5,911 nt of DNA from the NCBI GenBank assembly GCA_902493755.1, contig CABURF010000085.1, forward strand, positions 1-5,911, written 5' to 3'. The position numbers were made by a program, and so were the translations under genes. Below the pieces are notes generated by a model that was given only the letters and a program-made list of their open reading frames with translations, ran no database searches and had not been told where the DNA came from. This document shows positions 1 through 5,299 of this stretch, piece by piece; position 1 is the stretch's first letter, and the number at the start of each line of letters is the position of its first letter. Source of the stretch: an uncultured Coriobacteriia bacterium. Lineage in GTDB: Bacteria; Actinomycetota; Coriobacteriia; Coriobacteriales; QAMH01.

Positions 1-204
1 ACCGTCATCGACGAGTCCATGGGCGACCAGATTCGCGTAACGGTCATCGCCACGGGTTTCGATGGTACCGAACAGCAGGCGAGCATGGACCTCGGTGGCA
101 AGCCGAGCGTGAGCCAGACCTTCGCGGCGTCTGCTCCCGAGGACAACCTGACGCCTGCCTTCGACGATGACATCCCCGACTTCCTCAAGCGCAGCCGTTA
201 CTAA
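1..204 (+). CDS. ftsZ: Cell division protein FtsZ, C-terminal end (5' partial)
   Basis: FtsZ is the tubulin-like GTPase that polymerises into the division ring at mid-cell. Only the last 67 residues are here, read in frame from base 1. Fragment residues 2-20 (VIDESMGDQIRVTVIATGF) match the end of the globular domain, whose last strand is normally V-R-V-T-V-I-A-T-G-F. About 30 residues of low-conservation linker follow, rich in Ala, Ser and Gln, which is short for the family. The gene ends in the conserved C-terminal peptide DDDIPDFLKRSRY, the docking site for membrane anchors such as SepF, whose gene lies about 1.6 kb downstream. The TAA stop shares one base with the ATG of pgeF (TAATG, 202-206). 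A strong intrinsic terminator begins 41 bases after the stop. The identification is secure; the catalytic GTPase motifs lie outside the window. Confidence 0.97.
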   Translation, partial: TVIDESMGDQIRVTVIATGFDGTEQQASMDLGGKPSVSQTFAASAPEDNLTPAFDDDIPDFLKRSRY

Positions 205-1070
205 TGCCTCGCGGGATAGCCAACTCCCACATGCGTGCAACCAAGAATCTCCGCCTCCCGCTCCCGCAGTTGGCGGAGATTCCTTTTTGTACCGCCGATA
301 CCGAGCTACACGTTCTTAGCGACGACGCGCTCTTCGCGAAATGCGGTACACGCATCGCATTCACGGCGCGTGCCGGGGGAGTGAGTGAAGGTCCTTACGC
401 CGGCCTCAATCTTTCGTACAGTGTTGGTGATGATGCGGGACGAGTTGACGCCAATAGAAGGCTTCTCTGCGCTGCGCTTGGTGCCAATAATTATATAGAT
501 AGTCTAATTAGCCCATCTCAAGTGCACGGAAGCGATTTTATAGAAATTAGACAAATTGTCGAATCACAGCAGAAAGCCGCCGATGGAGCAGATGGGATCG
601 TGTGTGCACAACCCGAAGTGCCTGTGTTGCTCTGTTTCGCGGATTGCGTTCCTGTAATTCTCGTTGCGCCAGGTGGTTCGTTTGCCGTCATCCACTCTGG
701 CTGGCGCGGCTCCATCGCCGGCATTGCGGGCAAGGGACTGCGCAAGCTGCAGCTGGCAGCACAGTGCGCGGCAACGGATATCAACTGTTACATCGGTCCC
801 CACATCGGGTCATGTTGCTACGAAGTTTCCGCCGAGCTCGTTGGGCAATTTGTTGCCGAATTTGGCAAGAGCTGCGATGCAGCTGACAATCATTTGGATT
901 TATCTGCTGCGGTCTTTGCGTCGCTTAAGAGGGCGGGCGCTGCGACGGATAGAATTGCCGACGCAGGTCTCTGTACGTCATGTCACCATGACGCGTACTA
1001 TTCGTATCGAGCCGATGCAGGCGTCACGGGACGTCATGGCGCATTCGCGATTCGGAAAGAGGAATCATGA
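204..1070 (+). CDS. pgeF: Peptidoglycan editing factor PgeF (YfiH/YlmD, multicopper-oxidase-like laccase-domain family)
   Basis: Family members remove wrongly incorporated L-Ser from UDP-MurNAc precursors (PgeF). Related proteins have purine nucleoside phosphorylase or adenosine deaminase activity (LACC1 family). The enzyme is cytosolic. Seen in the 288-residue product: FTARAGGVSEGPYAGLNL (53-70), QVHG with His108, ADC with Cys148, IHSGWRG with His164 (these three form the family metal site), IGPHIGSCCYEV (197-208), and a C-terminal CTSC...YYSYR...TGRHGAFA block (257-282). Relatives are usually about 240-260 residues and the recognisable domain begins near residue 50, so the N-terminus is long. 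The ATG overlaps the ftsZ stop and has no clear Shine-Dalgarno, which suggests translational coupling. Met10 (231) is the only later ATG before the domain. A terminator-like hairpin lies inside codons 14-28. Codons 94-120 are AT-rich with rare ATA and AGA. The 3' end overlaps yggS by four bases. Confidence 0.95.
   Translation: MPRGIANSHMRATKNLRLPLPQLAEIPFCTADTELHVLSDDALFAKCGTRIAFTARAGGVSEGPYAGLNLSYSVGDDAGRVDANRRLLCAALGANNYIDSLISPSQVHGSDFIEIRQIVESQQKAADGADGIVCAQPEVPVLLCFADCVPVILVAPGGSFAVIHSGWRGSIAGIAGKGLRKLQLAAQCAATDINCYIGPHIGSCCYEVSAELVGQFVAEFGKSCDAADNHLDLSAAVFASLKRAGAATDRIADAGLCTSCHHDAYYSYRADAGVTGRHGAFAIRKEES
245..288 (+). terminator. Intrinsic terminator-like hairpin behind ftsZ, inside the pgeF 5' end
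   Basis: Arms GAATCTCCGCC (245-255) and GGCGGAGATTC (272-282) are perfect 11-bp complements around a 16-base loop. They are followed at once by CTTTTT (283-288). This has the form of a Rho-independent terminator and sits 41 bases after the ftsZ stop. It also lies within codons 14-28 of the only open pgeF frame, so it may act as a leaky terminator or attenuator between ftsZ and the downstream operon. Its form is seen directly; its activity is inferred. Confidence 0.75.
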
Positions 1071-1762
1071 GTCTGGAACAACGTTGGGAAAGCATCTGCG
1101 AGGATGTTGCACGTATATGCGAAAACTGCGGCAGGGATTCGCAAGACGTGAGGATCATCGCCGTGAGCAAGACGGTCGAGCCTCCCACCGTCGGAGAGGC
1201 AATTGCCTGCGGCGTCATAGATTTCGGGGAGAACCGTGACAAGCCGTTTAACGAGAAGTGCGCTCTCTACCCGGATGCGCACTGGCATTTTATCGGGACG
1301 CTCCAGTCGAACAAGGCGCGCCACGTCGTCGGCAAGGCGTTCCTCATTCATTCGCTTGATCGTCTCACGCTTCTCGATGCTATCGAGAAGGCAGCTGCGC
1401 ATGGGGAGTGCATTCAGGATGTGCTCGTCGAGGTCTCGGTTTCGGGCGAGGAGAGCAAGGGTGGTATCCGTCCCGATGACCTGCCCGCTTTCCTTGAGCG
1501 CATCGCGCAGTGTGAGCATGTCGCCTGTAAGGGTTTGATGACTATGGCTCCCCAAGGTGACATCAACATTGCCCGGAAAACATTTGCCGGGTTGCAAAAC
1601 TTAAGCCAGATGATGTCAAAATATTGCGATGAGCGTGATAGTATTTCTATGAGCGAACTATCGATGGGCATGTCTGAAGACTACCCCGCGGCAATTGAGG
1701 AAGGCGCCACCATGGTTCGCATTGGTAGAAGGATTTTTGACGATAACTTCAAGGCACTCTAG
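1067..1762 (+). CDS. yggS: Pyridoxal-phosphate homeostasis protein, YggS/YlmE/PROSC family
   Basis: This cytosolic single-domain protein binds PLP and helps control free PLP and amino-acid pools; no catalytic reaction is firmly established for the family. The 231-residue product has normal length. Seen: IIAVSKTVEP with the PLP-linking Lys35, FGEN (53-56), WHFIGTLQSNK (73-83), GLMTMAP (156-162), and LSMGMSEDYPAAIEEGATMVRIG (198-220), which holds the phosphate-binding Ser/Arg/Gly residues. After FGEN the usual V-Q-E is replaced by R-D-K-P, probably lineage variation. The start is fixed by an AGAGGA ribosome site at 1058-1063 and by the ATGA overlap with pgeF. About bases 1600-1680 are richer in AT than the rest. 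The neighbours pgeF and sepF match the ylmD-ylmE-sepF order of Bacillus, and yggS-proC-yggT linkage is also common in proteobacteria. Confidence 0.96.
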   Translation: MSLEQRWESICEDVARICENCGRDSQDVRIIAVSKTVEPPTVGEAIACGVIDFGENRDKPFNEKCALYPDAHWHFIGTLQSNKARHVVGKAFLIHSLDRLTLLDAIEKAAAHGECIQDVLVEVSVSGEESKGGIRPDDLPAFLERIAQCEHVACKGLMTMAPQGDINIARKTFAGLQNLSQMMSKYCDERDSISMSELSMGMSEDYPAAIEEGATMVRIGRRIFDDNFKAL

Positions 1763-1796
1763 CGTCACCACGAACCTGGGTGCCTGTTTCATATGA

Positions 1797-1802
1797 GCGA
1801 GG
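1797..1802 (+). promoter_or_regulatory. Shine-Dalgarno site that favours the inner sepF start
   Basis: GCGAGG (1797-1802) lies 8 bases before the ATG at 1811. The ATG at 1793, six codons upstream in the same frame, has no purine-rich site at a suitable distance. Starting at 1811 also gives the usual SepF amphipathic N-terminus (MSLLGGMKDRLGF). Confidence 0.55.
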
Positions 1803-1810
1803 CACTGACT

Positions 1811-2596
1811 ATGAGTCTTTTGGGCGGTATGAAGGACCGGCTCGGATTTGGCGGAAAACCTGAGTGGGCTGATGATGACGCCGAGTACTACGAGGACGAT
1901 GTCGTCTATGATGACGACTATGATGACTACGGAGACACGGGCGTAGAGGAGAGACGCAGCAGCACGCGTCGTAACGAGGTCATTTCCTTCGACTCCTACA
2001 ATCCCAGCAATTTCGAACACGTGACCCTCTCCTCCGATCGCAAACCGCGTGTCGCTTCCTACGATAGCCTCGACTCATCGGCGCGCTCCTCGCGTGGGTA
2101 CTCCTCGCGCTCCTCGTCAAGCTCATATGGCAGGGGTGTTGGCAGCTCCTCTTCGCGTCGCGACACATCGCGTTCGGTGGGAGAGCCCACCTGGTCGGCT
2201 CCGCAGGATCCATCTTTCCTGGACTCACCGGCACCTACGCACACGAGTCGCGATCCCTATGCGTCGCTCGGCTCCGATTTTCTCAAAATCAAGGGCAACC
2301 CTGCTGGCAGGCTCGAGATTGTCTGCCCCAAGGCCTACGCCGATATCGAGAAGGTCGCCAATGCCGCAAAGGCCGGCAAGACGGTCATCCTCAATGTTGT
2401 TGATACCAAGGCATCGCTTGCCAAGCGCATCCTTGATTTTTCCTTCGGTGTTGCAAGCGCTCTCAACCTCAACGTTGGCAAGGCAGCCGATCGCGTCTTT
2501 GTGATTTCGAAGAGTTCCGAGCCTCTGAGCGAGGAAGACCGCGAATATCTCGTTTCGCAGGATGTTCTTAAGGTAGAAGACGATAACGCACGATAG
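1811..2596 (+). CDS. sepF: Cell division protein SepF (FtsZ membrane anchor and filament aligner)
   Basis: SepF binds the FtsZ tail and the membrane; in Actinobacteria without FtsA it is the main anchor of the Z ring. With the 1811 start the product has 261 residues, against about 150 in Bacillus. Parts in order: an amphipathic membrane-targeting helix (about 1-14); a very acidic stretch rich in Asp and Tyr (about 18-47); a Ser/Arg-rich low-complexity linker (about 85-125); then the SepF core (about 155-236). The core contains KTVILNVVD, AKRILDFSFGVASAL and DRVFVISK, which match the family's ILN, R-I-x-DF-x-x-G and vF-x-is pattern. A charged tail of about 25 residues follows. The ATG at 1793 would add six residues. 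The gap to yggS is 30-48 bases, with no clear promoter in it, and proC starts six bases after the stop. The core is clear; the linker can only be described. Confidence 0.94.
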   Translation: MSLLGGMKDRLGFGGKPEWADDDAEYYEDDVVYDDDYDDYGDTGVEERRSSTRRNEVISFDSYNPSNFEHVTLSSDRKPRVASYDSLDSSARSSRGYSSRSSSSSYGRGVGSSSSRRDTSRSVGEPTWSAPQDPSFLDSPAPTHTSRDPYASLGSDFLKIKGNPAGRLEIVCPKAYADIEKVANAAKAGKTVILNVVDTKASLAKRILDFSFGVASALNLNVGKAADRVFVISKSSEPLSEEDREYLVSQDVLKVEDDNAR

Positions 2597-2602
2597 GGCA
2601 AG

Positions 2603-3430
2603 ATGAAAAACACCATAGCAAACGGACTTCAAAATGTACTCATCGTCGGTGGCGGTCGCATGGGCCAAGCCATTGCTCAAGGTATACTGCGTATCGATGG
2701 CGTGTCTGCAGATAACTTGACCGTTGCCAACCCCGGTCGGGAGAAGCGTGAGCACATTGCGGCCGAGCTCGGCGTGCGTACCGTTGCGAGTGCGTCAGCC
2801 GGCATGCCCGCCAGTTGCGTCATCCTTGCTGTCAAGCCTGCCAAGGTTCCCGAGGTTTGCGCAGAGCTTGTTGACGCGGGCATCGATGCTGCGACCCTCG
2901 TCATATCCATCGCCGCAGGTGTCTCCACGAGTAAAATTTCGTACGTGCTCGGTGCCGATGTCCCCGTCGTGCGCGTCATGCCCAATACGCCGCTTCTGTG
3001 CGGCTGCGGCATGTCCGCAGTAAGCGCAGGTAGCGTCGCAAGCGAGCAGGACTGCGAGTTCGCGCGCGCGCTCTTTGCTAGCATGGGCCAGGCCATTATC
3101 GTGGACGAGTCCGAGCAGGATATCGTCTGCGCCGTGAGTGGTTCGGGCCCTGCCTACTTCGAGCTTTTCGCAGAGACCATCGCACAGACAGCGAGTAGTC
3201 TGGGGATGCGCTATGAAGATGCACGGGAGCTCATCTTGCAGACCATGCTCGGCACTGCGCGTCTGGTCATCGAAACGGGACAGAGCCTTCCCGACGCCAT
3301 CGATGCCGTCAGCAGTCCTGGCGGCACGACAGTCGCCGCGCTTGACGCCATGCGCGCGGCAGGCATCGAGGAGGCATTGAAGGATGGCGTCGCCGCGGCG
3401 GCGCATCGATCGAAGGAGCTAGGCGCATGA
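2603..3430 (+). CDS. proC: Pyrroline-5-carboxylate reductase
   Basis: ProC reduces 1-pyrroline-5-carboxylate to L-proline with NAD(P)H, the last step of proline synthesis, in the cytosol and usually as an oligomer. The 275-residue length is typical. Seen: the Rossmann dinucleotide loop GGGRMG (16-21), VILAVKP (73-79), VMPNTP (125-130), SGSGPAY (179-185) in the dimerisation and substrate region, and SSPGGTT (237-243). No key motif is missing. The N-terminus runs about ten residues before the first strand, slightly longer than usual, but no later ATG precedes the Rossmann loop. An AGGG site (2595-2598) lies close to the ATG. The gene sits six bases behind sepF and overlaps yggT by ATGA, so it is part of the division operon. 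proC next to sepF or yggS is a known arrangement in several phyla, but the reason for the link is not settled. Confidence 0.97.
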   Translation: MKNTIANGLQNVLIVGGGRMGQAIAQGILRIDGVSADNLTVANPGREKREHIAAELGVRTVASASAGMPASCVILAVKPAKVPEVCAELVDAGIDAATLVISIAAGVSTSKISYVLGADVPVVRVMPNTPLLCGCGMSAVSAGSVASEQDCEFARALFASMGQAIIVDESEQDIVCAVSGSGPAYFELFAETIAQTASSLGMRYEDARELILQTMLGTARLVIETGQSLPDAIDAVSSPGGTTVAALDAMRAAGIEEALKDGVAAAAHRSKELGA

Positions 3431-3705
3431 TTTCCTCGACACTTATCTTTCTGCGCTCGCTCTTGCTGGGCATTTGCGACTTATACGTTGCGGTTATCCT
3501 CATCTACATTCTCATGAGCTGGCTTCCCAATCACCAATCCGGATGGGTTGGTGACATCTACCGCGCGCTCGGTCGCATTTGCGATCCCTTTCTCAATGTC
3601 TTTAGGCGTATAATTCCGCCTATTGGCGGTATGCTTGACATAAGTCCGATTTTCGCGATTATCGTCGTGCAGCTGGTGGGCCGGCTCATCGCCGCGCTCC
3701 TGTAG
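3427..3705 (+). CDS. yggT: YggT/YlmG family membrane protein
   Basis: This is a 92-residue integral membrane protein of the YggT family. Relatives are linked to cell shape and division in bacteria and to nucleoid or thylakoid organisation in cyanobacteria and plastids; the molecular role is unknown. Two hydrophobic segments are visible, about residues 5-33 (ending ILMSWLP) and about 69-92. Between them lies a short loop with the family signature DPFLNVFRRIIPP (53-65) followed by GGMLDISPI (67-75). The start is well supported: AAGGAG (3413-3418) sits 8 bases before the ATG, and the ATG overlaps the proC TGA by four bases. In Bacillus the next gene would be ylmH, an S4-domain RNA-binding protein; here divIVA follows directly, 16 bases on. 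Confidence 0.93.
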   Translation: MISSTLIFLRSLLLGICDLYVAVILIYILMSWLPNHQSGWVGDIYRALGRICDPFLNVFRRIIPPIGGMLDISPIFAIIVVQLVGRLIAALL

Positions 3706-3721
3706 GAAAGGAAGATTAAAC

Positions 3722-4540
3722 ATGGCCATCACGATGCAGGATATCCAGGACGAGGGGTTCGAGCACGCACTGCGCGGCTATGACGTTGGACAGGTCGACG
3801 TCTTCCTCGAGCGCGTCGCCAACGAGGTCGATGCGATGAACAAGCAGATCGAGGAGCTCGAGTCCGAGCTCAAGGAGGCAAAGGACGAGCTCTCCAAGAC
3901 GCGCGAGGAGCTTGCCGAGGCAAGTGCTGCATCGCTCACGTCGCCCGCCGAGCTCGAGCAGGCCAGTCTTGTCGAGCGTGAGCTGCGTAGCGAGCTTGAG
4001 ATTGCCCAGGGCCGTCTCGCTGCCATGACTGTCCGTGCCGAGGAGGCCGAGGCCAAGCTTGAACCCATGCAGGAGCAGCTCGGCGAGAAGAACAAGCTCG
4101 ATAACGCTATCGCAGAGGCGTTCATATCCGCCCAGCGCAGCGCCGCACAAATCAAGGAGGACGCGCGCATCGAGGGCGATCGCATCTACCATGAGTCCGA
4201 GGCGAAGGCCCGCGAGTTTATCCGTGAGTCCCTGGCCAAGAAGGCGGCCATCGACAATGAGATCAAAGCGCTCGATGATTATGCCCAGAAGTTCCGCGAG
4301 CAGTACCTCGACATGCTCGAGCGTTTCGCTGCCCACGCCAAGGAGGAGTTCAATAACCTCACTACGCAGGGTGTGACCGAAGCTCAGGTCGAGGCAGAGC
4401 TCCCCAAGCTCAAGACGCGTGGTGCGCACGACCGTGTGGATGGCGTGCCCACCATCGATGAAGACGAGTTGCCGCGTCTTACGACTCAGCAGATTCCGCA
4501 GATCAACATTCCCTCCATCATGCCTGACGGCGAAAAGTAG
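3722..4540 (+). CDS. divIVA: DivIVA-family cell division/polarity protein
   Basis: DivIVA proteins gather at negatively curved membrane (septum and poles) and recruit division, growth or chromosome-positioning partners. The 272-residue product begins with the lipid-binding domain: MAITMQDIQDEGFEHALRGYDVGQVDVFLE (1-30, shown here only by its key parts RGYD and QVDVFL). Arg18 matches the membrane-contacting Arg of Bacillus DivIVA, but the exposed Phe17 of that protein is Leu here. Residues about 32-66 and 85-215 are Glu/Lys/Ala-rich and fit long parallel coiled coils, broken near 70-80 by a Ser/Pro segment. The end (about 228-272) is not coiled coil and closes with PRLTTQQIPQINIPSIMP. A strong ribosome site, AAAGGA (3707-3712), lies 9 bases before the ATG. 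The yggU gene follows within 2-11 bases. Confidence 0.93.
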   Translation: MAITMQDIQDEGFEHALRGYDVGQVDVFLERVANEVDAMNKQIEELESELKEAKDELSKTREELAEASAASLTSPAELEQASLVERELRSELEIAQGRLAAMTVRAEEAEAKLEPMQEQLGEKNKLDNAIAEAFISAQRSAAQIKEDARIEGDRIYHESEAKAREFIRESLAKKAAIDNEIKALDDYAQKFREQYLDMLERFAAHAKEEFNNLTTQGVTEAQVEAELPKLKTRGAHDRVDGVPTIDEDELPRLTTQQIPQINIPSIMPDGEK

Positions 4541-4542
4541 GG
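4539..4542 (+). promoter_or_regulatory. Shine-Dalgarno site that favours the inner yggU start
   Basis: AGGG (4539-4542) overlaps the divIVA stop. It touches the ATG at 4543, too close to serve it, but is 9 bases from the in-frame ATG at 4552. The inner start also gives MRLPVHVTPKSGR, the usual beginning of the DUF167 family. Confidence 0.5.
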
Positions 4543-4551
4543 ATGAGTTTC

Positions 4552-4806
4552 ATGCGCCTACCCGTGCATGTCACGCCCAAATCCGGGCGTGCAGAGGTTG
4601 TCGGATGGCGTGCGGGGGCAGATGGCCAGCGCGAGCTCGAGGTAAAGGTCAAGTCAGCCCCGGAAAAAGGTAAGGCTACGAAGGAGGCGGTGGCACTCAT
4701 CGCCTCCTTCTTTGATGTTCCCAAGAGTTCCGTCACCTGCGTACGTGGCGAGACGAGCCGTCACAAGATGTTCGAGGTTCCCGATTCAGTGAACATGGAT
4801 ATTTGA
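4552..4806 (+). CDS. yggU: DUF167 / YggU family protein
   Basis: This is a small cytosolic protein of 84 residues (87 if started at 4543), normal for the family, whose function is unknown. The family pattern is clear: an N-terminal strand LPVHVTPKSGR (3-13), a central strand LEVKVKSAPEKGKAT (about 29-43), where the family has A-P-P-x-x-G-K-A-N, a helix EAVALIASFFDVP (about 45-57), and the closing SSVTCVRGETSRHKMFEV (about 59-76) with the conserved G-x-x-S-R-x-K. Thr replaces the usual Asn after GKA. The inner ATG is preferred because AGGG sits 9 bases before it. It is the last gene of the division operon; its stop lies five bases before a long inverted repeat. YggU genes are often found near yggT, which agrees with the placement here. 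A 7-bp hairpin (4572-4591) within the early codons has no T-run. Confidence 0.9.
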   Translation: MRLPVHVTPKSGRAEVVGWRAGADGQRELEVKVKSAPEKGKATKEAVALIASFFDVPKSSVTCVRGETSRHKMFEVPDSVNMDI

Positions 4807-4810
4807 CGGG

Positions 4811-4882
4811 GACGAGGGATGGGGATGCCATTTTTCCGCTTCGAAACCCAGGCGCTCCAAAATGGCATCCCCATCCCTCGTC
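4811..4882. repeat. Perfect 24-bp inverted repeat between yggU and rnpB
   Basis: Bases 4811-4834 and 4859-4882 are exact reverse complements over 24 positions, separated by a 24-base spacer. The left arm contains a tandem GGGATG hexamer (4816-4827) and ends ATGCCATTTT. Neither side of the hairpin is followed by a clear T-run (plus strand: TATCCTTTCG; minus strand: CCCGTCAAAT), so it is not a standard intrinsic terminator, although an RNA stem this long could still stop or protect the operon transcript. It could equally be a dispersed palindromic element of the REP or MITE kind. The symmetry is seen directly; the role is open. Confidence 0.9.
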
Positions 4883-4888
4883 TATCCT

Positions 4889-4919
4889 TTCGCAACCGTC
4901 CGATTGCATACGCTATAAT
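4889..4919 (+). promoter_or_regulatory. Probable sigma-70-type promoter of rnpB
   Basis: A perfect -10 box TATAAT lies at 4914-4919. The best -35 candidate is weak: TTCGCA (4889-4894), 4 of 6 matches with a 19-base spacer. The distance from the -10 box to the first base of the P1 helix (4927) is 7 bases, as expected for a transcript that starts at or just before P1. The -10 box is convincing; the -35 box is not. Confidence 0.7.
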
Positions 4920-4926
4920 CAAGCGC

Positions 4927-5296
4927 GCAAAAGTGGGCTGGACGATCGCGGCACCCGCCTCTTCGCATGAAGAGGTGTGGGTGATGAGGAAAGTCCGGGC
5001 TCCGCAGGGTAGGATGCCGGCTAACGGCCGGGCGGGGTGACCCGACGGACAGTGTCACAGAAAAGAAGACTCCGTGCATGCACGGAGAAAAGCTGAAACG
5101 GTGTGGTAAGAGCGCACCAGCGTCGCGGTGACGCGGCGGCTTGACAAACCCCATCCGGAGCAAGGGCAAATAGGGATGCCATGAGTTGACCCGACTCGCA
5201 TCCGGGTTGCCTGCTGGAGGGTGCCGGTAACGGTACTCCTAGATAAATGATCGTCTTAGAAGACAGAACCCGGCTTATAGGCTCGCTTTTGCATTC
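4927..5296 (+). ncRNA. rnpB: RNase P RNA (type A), catalytic subunit
   Basis: RNase P RNA is the ribozyme that cuts the 5' leader from pre-tRNAs, together with the RnpA protein. Universal core blocks are all present: GAGGAAAGTCCGGGCTCC (P4 5' strand, near 4986), ACAGAAAAGAAGACTCC (near 5057), GGTAAGAGCGCACC (near 5105), AAACCCCATCCGGAGCAAGG (near 5146), AGATAAATGATCG (near 5241) and GACAGAACCCGGCTTATA (near 5262, P4 3' strand). P1 closes the molecule: 4927-4939 pairs with 5280-5292 over 13 bp including three G-U pairs. P3 is a long hairpin with a CCTCTTC/GAAGAGG tip. P12 is short (5070-5087). P18 has a GTAA tetraloop and P14 a GTGA loop. The GGGTT at 5204-5208, beside P15/P16, fits the loop that binds the tRNA CCA end. 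The ends are set from P1; the true 3' end may differ by a few bases. Confidence 0.97.
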
Positions 5297-5299
5297 AGC

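Noticed and set aside
664..1239. Plus-strand open frame of 191 codons across the pgeF-yggS junction
   Set aside because: It is out of frame with two well-supported genes and its Arg/Ser-rich product is typical of a shifted GC-rich frame.
1034..1597. Minus-strand open frame of 187 codons opposite yggS
   Set aside because: It is antisense to a clear YggS gene with all PLP motifs, and its product has no recognisable domain.
3716..4429. Minus-strand open frame of 237 codons opposite divIVA
   Set aside because: Its Leu-rich product is the complement of the Glu/Lys codons of the DivIVA coiled coil. DivIVA has a strong ribosome site and clear family motifs, so this is a shadow frame.
4572..4591. 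Hairpin CACGCCC/GGGCGTG early in yggU considered as a terminator or attenuator
   Set aside because: It has only 7 bp, no T-run, and lies within conserved family codons.
4811..4882. Inverted repeat read as a standard bidirectional terminator
   Set aside because: No T-run follows the stem on either strand, and the loop is 24 bases long. It is kept as an unexplained repeat instead.
4819..5040. Plus-strand open frame of 73 codons across the inverted repeat and the rnpB 5' half
   Set aside because: It overlaps the rnpB promoter and conserved RNase P RNA core, has no family resemblance, and is best explained as chance in structured RNA sequence.
5070..5087. 18-base palindrome considered as a repressor operator
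   Set aside because: It lies inside rnpB at the place of helix P12, which explains the symmetry.
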